Positions 61,038 through 64,000 of a stretch of DNA of 64,000 nt are shown here, in pieces. The stretch comes from JBBRNH01 sp038230415 (GTDB lineage Bacteria; Bacteroidota; Bacteroidia; Cytophagales; Spirosomataceae). The translations under genes and the position numbers were made by a program. Within the stretch, counting starts at the first letter, position 1; each line of letters opens with the position of its first letter. Below the pieces are notes generated by a model that was not told the origin of the DNA, searched no databases, and was given only the letters and a program-made list of their open reading frames with translations. The stretch spans positions 4,665 to 68,664 of the forward strand of contig JBBRNH010000023.1 of assembly GCA_038230415.1 (NCBI GenBank), read 5' to 3'.

Positions 61038-61925
61038 TTATGGCTTGTCTAACATATCTTTTATTTTCTGTGAAATCGTATCTGCATAGAACTGTAATCC
61101 GTAAATATGTGGATGCTTGATTTCATAAAACTCTTTTGGTTCGTTTGCGTTGTCAAACAATTTCTTTCCCAAAGCAATTGACACTACTTTGTCTTCACTA
61201 CTATGAACTATCAAGACTGGTTTATGGAAATTCTTAATAGAAGTCTCGCCACTATACAGTTCTTTCACCAACAATTTTCCTAAAAATCCACCTTTATTTT
61301 TTGCAATATCTTTGTAAGATGAAAACCCACCCTCAATAACTAGTCCATCAATGTCTTTCTCTCGCTGTTGAGCAATAACAGCCGATAAATGTCCGCCAAG
61401 TGATTGTCCATAAAGCATAATTTTTGTTCCTTTCACGTCTTGTCTGCTTTTGATATAATCAAGGGCTGAAAGTCCATCAGTTAGCACGTTCTCTCTTGTG
61501 GCTTGCCCTTCGGAAAACCCAAATCCACTGTAATCAAACATGAAAATCTGAAATCCTTTTTTTACTAATGGTGTAATTGCTTGATATTGACTAAATAAAG
61601 CACCCGCATTTCCGTGAAAATGTAGTAATGTGATTTTTGCAATTTCATTTTTAGGTTTTATAAACCAACCATTGAGTTTATTTCCATTTTCACTTTTAAA
61701 GATTACACTTTCAACCGTGTAACCGAGGTCTATCGTATCATTTTTAAAGTTTAGAAATGTCGGCTGATGTGTTTCAGGTGTAAAACTTATTACCGTGGTA
61801 TCAGTTTCTGTCTTTAAAGTCACTTTTTTAGCTAATGCAGGTATTTTTGTCGGCTGTAAAAACATTTTGTTCATACTACACGATGTAAAAAGTGTCAGCA
61901 TTAGGAAGGTTGAATATTTTATCAT
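61038..61925 (-). CDS. Alpha/beta hydrolase lipoprotein, AT-rich gene
   Basis: 295 aa. Lipobox LFTSC after MIKYSTFLMLT. BAAT/DUF1100-like serine hydrolase layout: LHFHGNAGALFSQYQAITPL, FDYSGFGFSEGQATRENVLT, nucleophile MLYGQSLGGHLSAV, aspartate HSSEDKVVSIALG and histidine IKHPHIYGLQFY. Codon use is strikingly AT-rich (Lys AAA, Ile ATA/ATT) compared with the GC-rich neighbours, so it was probably acquired from a low-GC relative. Substrate unknown. An IS lies 150 bp upstream. Confidence 0.85.
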   Translation of the reverse strand: MIKYSTFLMLTLFTSCSMNKMFLQPTKIPALAKKVTLKTETDTTVISFTPETHQPTFLNFKNDTIDLGYTVESVIFKSENGNKLNGWFIKPKNEIAKITLLHFHGNAGALFSQYQAITPLVKKGFQIFMFDYSGFGFSEGQATRENVLTDGLSALDYIKSRQDVKGTKIMLYGQSLGGHLSAVIAQQREKDIDGLVIEGGFSSYKDIAKNKGGFLGKLLVKELYSGETSIKNFHKPVLIVHSSEDKVVSIALGKKLFDNANEPKEFYEIKHPHIYGLQFYADTISQKIKDMLDKP

Positions 61926-62072
61926 TTTTATTACATTTCAATTTGTTATGTATCACTATTTTGTATTACTGCCAACGAAAAGGGCTTTGTGCGGGCATGA
62001 GATTTGAAAAACGTCTGCCCGGAACTGCTGCTGATTGAAAAACAAATCGGGGCCTCCCATGCGGTACAAGTT

Positions 62073-63370
62073 AACGGGTGCAATTCAAATTGTCGCTACG
62101 CACCCATCGCATAGTTGATGGGTTCTATTTGCTGGCGCACCAAGTCCCATCGGTTACTCATTAAGCATACCCGCAGGTTCAAAACACGTTGTGCGCCCCG
62201 GATACTCCAGCGTTGACCAGACCGCTTCAACCGTCGTTGCATGACCGTTCGGTGGGCTGACTCAATGGCACCAGACCCGATCAATAACCCCCGCTTACGG
62301 TACGTTTTGTAGTCCATCCGGTCACGGTTCGATGCCAGATAAGCACACACCGAATCGCATAAAGTAGAGTCTGTTTTCAACAGCCTTATATTGCCCAAGA
62401 CTTCGTCTAAACAACTATCTAACAATAGCTTACGCTGAATCTTAAACCACTCTGAAGCGACCTTGCCTACCCTAAAAGCCGCCTTGCCTACCGCCCCAAT
62501 ATGTTCCAGGGCCGGTGCGCCGGTGCGATGATATATGTCCAAAACCAAAGTAGCCTGTGGGTAGGATTTTTCCATTATTTGACGAAACCAAACAGAGCCA
62601 TCACTAATAAAGACCAAGTCTTCACCCCGACTTTTACAGGGGGCAAATTGGGCTTCTAACTTTACCCTAAAGTCAGCCGAAGCTCCTACCTAAAGGCCCG
62701 ACAAAAACCGACGATTCAATATGACCGCCCCGCTCCTCAACCACACTTGCTTTTAGAGCGATTGCCGCAAAAAGGCGGCTTAATTTGGCTTCTTTGTGAC
62801 CCGCATCGGTCAAGAGCATGGCTTCATCAGCCTGCGCGTAAACGACCCACAATGGGTTGAGAGGTGGCTCGGCTGGCTTAACAGGCTGCCGTAAATCCGG
62901 GTCAATAGGGGCTCCATAATAAGCCGTTAAGCGGTCAATCTGACTGGCACAGACCGACACGCCAAGCAGGGTATGGGCCAACTCAGATGCTTGCTTATGG
63001 ACTTCCAACTGTCGGAGAAAAACCAGCTTTTCCTGAAGGTATGGACTAATACAGAACCCATTCGGGTAGTCGCTAAATGCTCGACTGTTGGCAATATGTA
63101 TATCACCAAAGCGGGTTTTCATGCTTTTTTTACGTCGGTCGGCGGGGACTTGGCTAAAACTTTTCTCTAAAACTTGTCGTTCCAAGCCCATCCAAATCTC
63201 CTCGAGCAACTTCTCATAGTCACAGAAGGTGATGTTCTCTTTTAGGGCTTTGAGGTCGTTTATTTTGGGCGGTCTAAGGCCACGTAGTCTTCTTGAGTGG
63301 AGATCAAGGGCGGGTTATTATCCATACCCGAAACTACGACATGGGAGCGACAATTTGAGTTGCACCTGTT
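62073..63370 (-). mobile_element. ISKra4-like insertion sequence, decayed
   Basis: About 1.3 kb bounded by 27-nt imperfect terminal inverted repeats, 62073-62099 and 63344-63370 (24 of 27 match; core TCAAATTGTCGCT). The transposase inside is frameshifted. No target duplication is evident directly outside the ends (caagtt on the left, cctcga on the right). Confidence 0.8.
62096..63325 (-). pseudogene. Frameshifted ISKra4-like transposase
   Basis: Three frames must be joined. The ATG at 63325 (MDNNPPLISTQEDYVALDRP) ends at TAA 63260-63262. A -1 frame continues as INDLKALKENITFCDYEKLL and runs to 62673 (GFCISPYLQEKLVFL, VYAQADEAMLLTDAG). A +1 shift then gives ASADFRVKLEAQFAP and VFISDGSVWFRQIMEKSYPQ, to GLLIGSGAIESAHRTVMQRR and WSIRGAQRVLNLR. 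The last block is the diagnostic C-terminus of this transposase family. The first shift lies on a slippery C_CCA_AAA; the second has no such signal and is a genuine mutation. Confidence 0.78.
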
Positions 63371-63604
63371 CCTCGATATCGCCCGAAGCCCCGAAATGCA
63401 AACCCAATACTTGTTCAATCGGGCGTTCGCATTGTCTGCGGGAAACCGGAGATGGAACCCTTAACCTGCCCATGCGGGGCGGTTGGCCTGTCGGCCAAAC
63501 CACCGAAATGGAAGTACTTCATGAACAGGCCAACCAACCATGATGCTTGCGAGGCATTTTATGTTTCTGGTTGTCGGGTAGCCGTTTGTAAATATGGAAG
63601 CACC
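63371..63604. other. Non-coding stretch beside the IS
   Basis: No supported gene. Short frames on both strands contain nothing recognisable. It separates the IS from the DUF6580-type gene and may hold debris of whatever the IS entered. Confidence 0.4.
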
Positions 63605-64000
63605 TTAACCCTGCGCCCGTTCCGTCTGCAACACCGCAAACCGCTGTTGCAGCAGGGCGTAACCGCCGAAGAGCAGGCCACTGAAAAAGAGATCGCCCGC
63701 TACGCCGTTCAGGAAAAACGATTGGCCGTTGTAGAACGCCAGACCTGCCACGTAGCAACCCACCAATCCGGCCAGCGTTTGTGGATAAAACGTGCTGCCA
63801 ACCCACACGGCGAAGTTGGTAATCAGGAAAAACAGCACCGACGAAGCCAGCGCAGCCCCGGCAATTTTGGCGGCAGTCGGCTGGCGCAGGGCGTATAATC
63901 CCAGCAACCACGTCAGGCTAAAGGCGGCATAAACGGCGGGCATCGACCCATGAAAGCCGATGATGGCATCGCTCAACAACATGGCGGCAACGGGTACGGC
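63605..64000 (-). CDS. DUF6580-type membrane protein (N-terminus off the right edge)
   Basis: 131 codons are visible; the frame continues beyond the right edge (AVPVAAMLLSDAIIGFHGSM). Four or five hydrophobic segments: AVYAAFSLTWLLGLYAL, IAGAALASSVLFFLITNFAV, TLAGLVGCYVAGLAFY and GDLFFSGLLFGGYALLQ. The pairing SSVLFFLITNFAVWVGSTFY and NGVAGDLFFSGLLFGGYAL is typical of DUF6580 (ECF-transporter S-component-like) proteins. Function unknown; possible role in substrate uptake is inferred from that resemblance. Confidence 0.75.
   Translation of the reverse strand, partial: AVPVAAMLLSDAIIGFHGSMPAVYAAFSLTWLLGLYALRQPTAAKIAGAALASSVLFFLITNFAVWVGSTFYPQTLAGLVGCYVAGLAFYNGQSFFLNGVAGDLFFSGLLFGGYALLQQRFAVLQTERAQG

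Noticed and set aside
63229..63543. 104-codon plus-strand frame spanning the IS right end
   Set aside because: It crosses the terminal inverted repeat and is antisense to the transposase start.

Overview
This 64 kb window looks like chromosomal DNA of an aerobic, probably pigmented Bacteroidota, most likely Cytophagales/Spirosomaceae (Spirosoma-like). The evidence is a SusC/SusD pair, a second TonB-dependent receptor with a DUF4249 lipoprotein, a type IX secretion (T9SS) C-terminal sorting domain, many lipoproteins, a menaquinone gene (menE), crtI/crtB, several TAnnTTTG-type promoter boxes and little sign of Shine-Dalgarno use. The genus is inferred from gene content only. No rRNA, CRISPR array or prophage was seen. 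There is one tRNA and one decayed insertion sequence.

Layout. 1-12.8 kb (minus): a giant secreted beta-helix protein cut by the left edge, and two large secreted exonuclease/endonuclease/phosphatase-fold nucleases sharing a nearly identical Ig-like module. 12.8-15.9 kb (minus): serC and a fused serB-serA gene, which together encode the whole phosphorylated serine pathway. 15.9-18.4 kb (minus): a PD-(D/E)XK-like protein, an MntA-type antitoxin with a wrecked HepT partner, a subclass B1-like metallo-beta-lactamase and arfB. 18.5-23.4 kb: an internally duplicated helical protein, an ECF sigma-crtI-crtB carotenoid cluster and an aldo/keto reductase. 23.5-31.2 kb (plus): a secreted pentapeptide-type protein with a strict 22-residue FKY ladder, a DUF4394 lipoprotein, a WD40 protein, an S9 peptidase, a DUF4405/SnoaL-like fusion, a Nudix hydrolase and tRNA-Arg(CCG).

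31.2-33.6 kb is a scrapyard with a hemE N-terminal fragment, two outer-membrane barrel proteins and a broken LuxR-type regulator. 33.7-38.6 kb: a DUF922-like protein, a glycosyltransferase, a KASIII enzyme and a RhlE-type helicase. 38.8-47.1 kb: a SusCD locus and a divergent two-gene unit of unknown function with twin operator-like repeats between them. 47.3-57.5 kb: a methyltransferase, a hypothetical protein, menE carrying an in-frame palindromic insertion, DUF4249, Uma2, a TonB receptor, an esterase, a small secreted protein and NDH-2. 57.5-64 kb: an unannotated 46-aa peptide gene, a vanadium-haloperoxidase-like lipoprotein, a Uma2 gene broken by a TAG, an AT-rich stretch, an ISKra4-like IS with a frameshifted transposase, and the C-terminal part of a DUF6580-type membrane protein cut by the right edge.

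One theme runs through the window: at least five families of small palindromic repeats sit between genes, overlap stop codons, and in two cases lie inside genes (menE in frame; hepT destroyed). The best candidates for undescribed biology are the menE insertion, the FKY-ladder protein, the unknown pair divergent from SusCD, and the 46-aa peptide unit.
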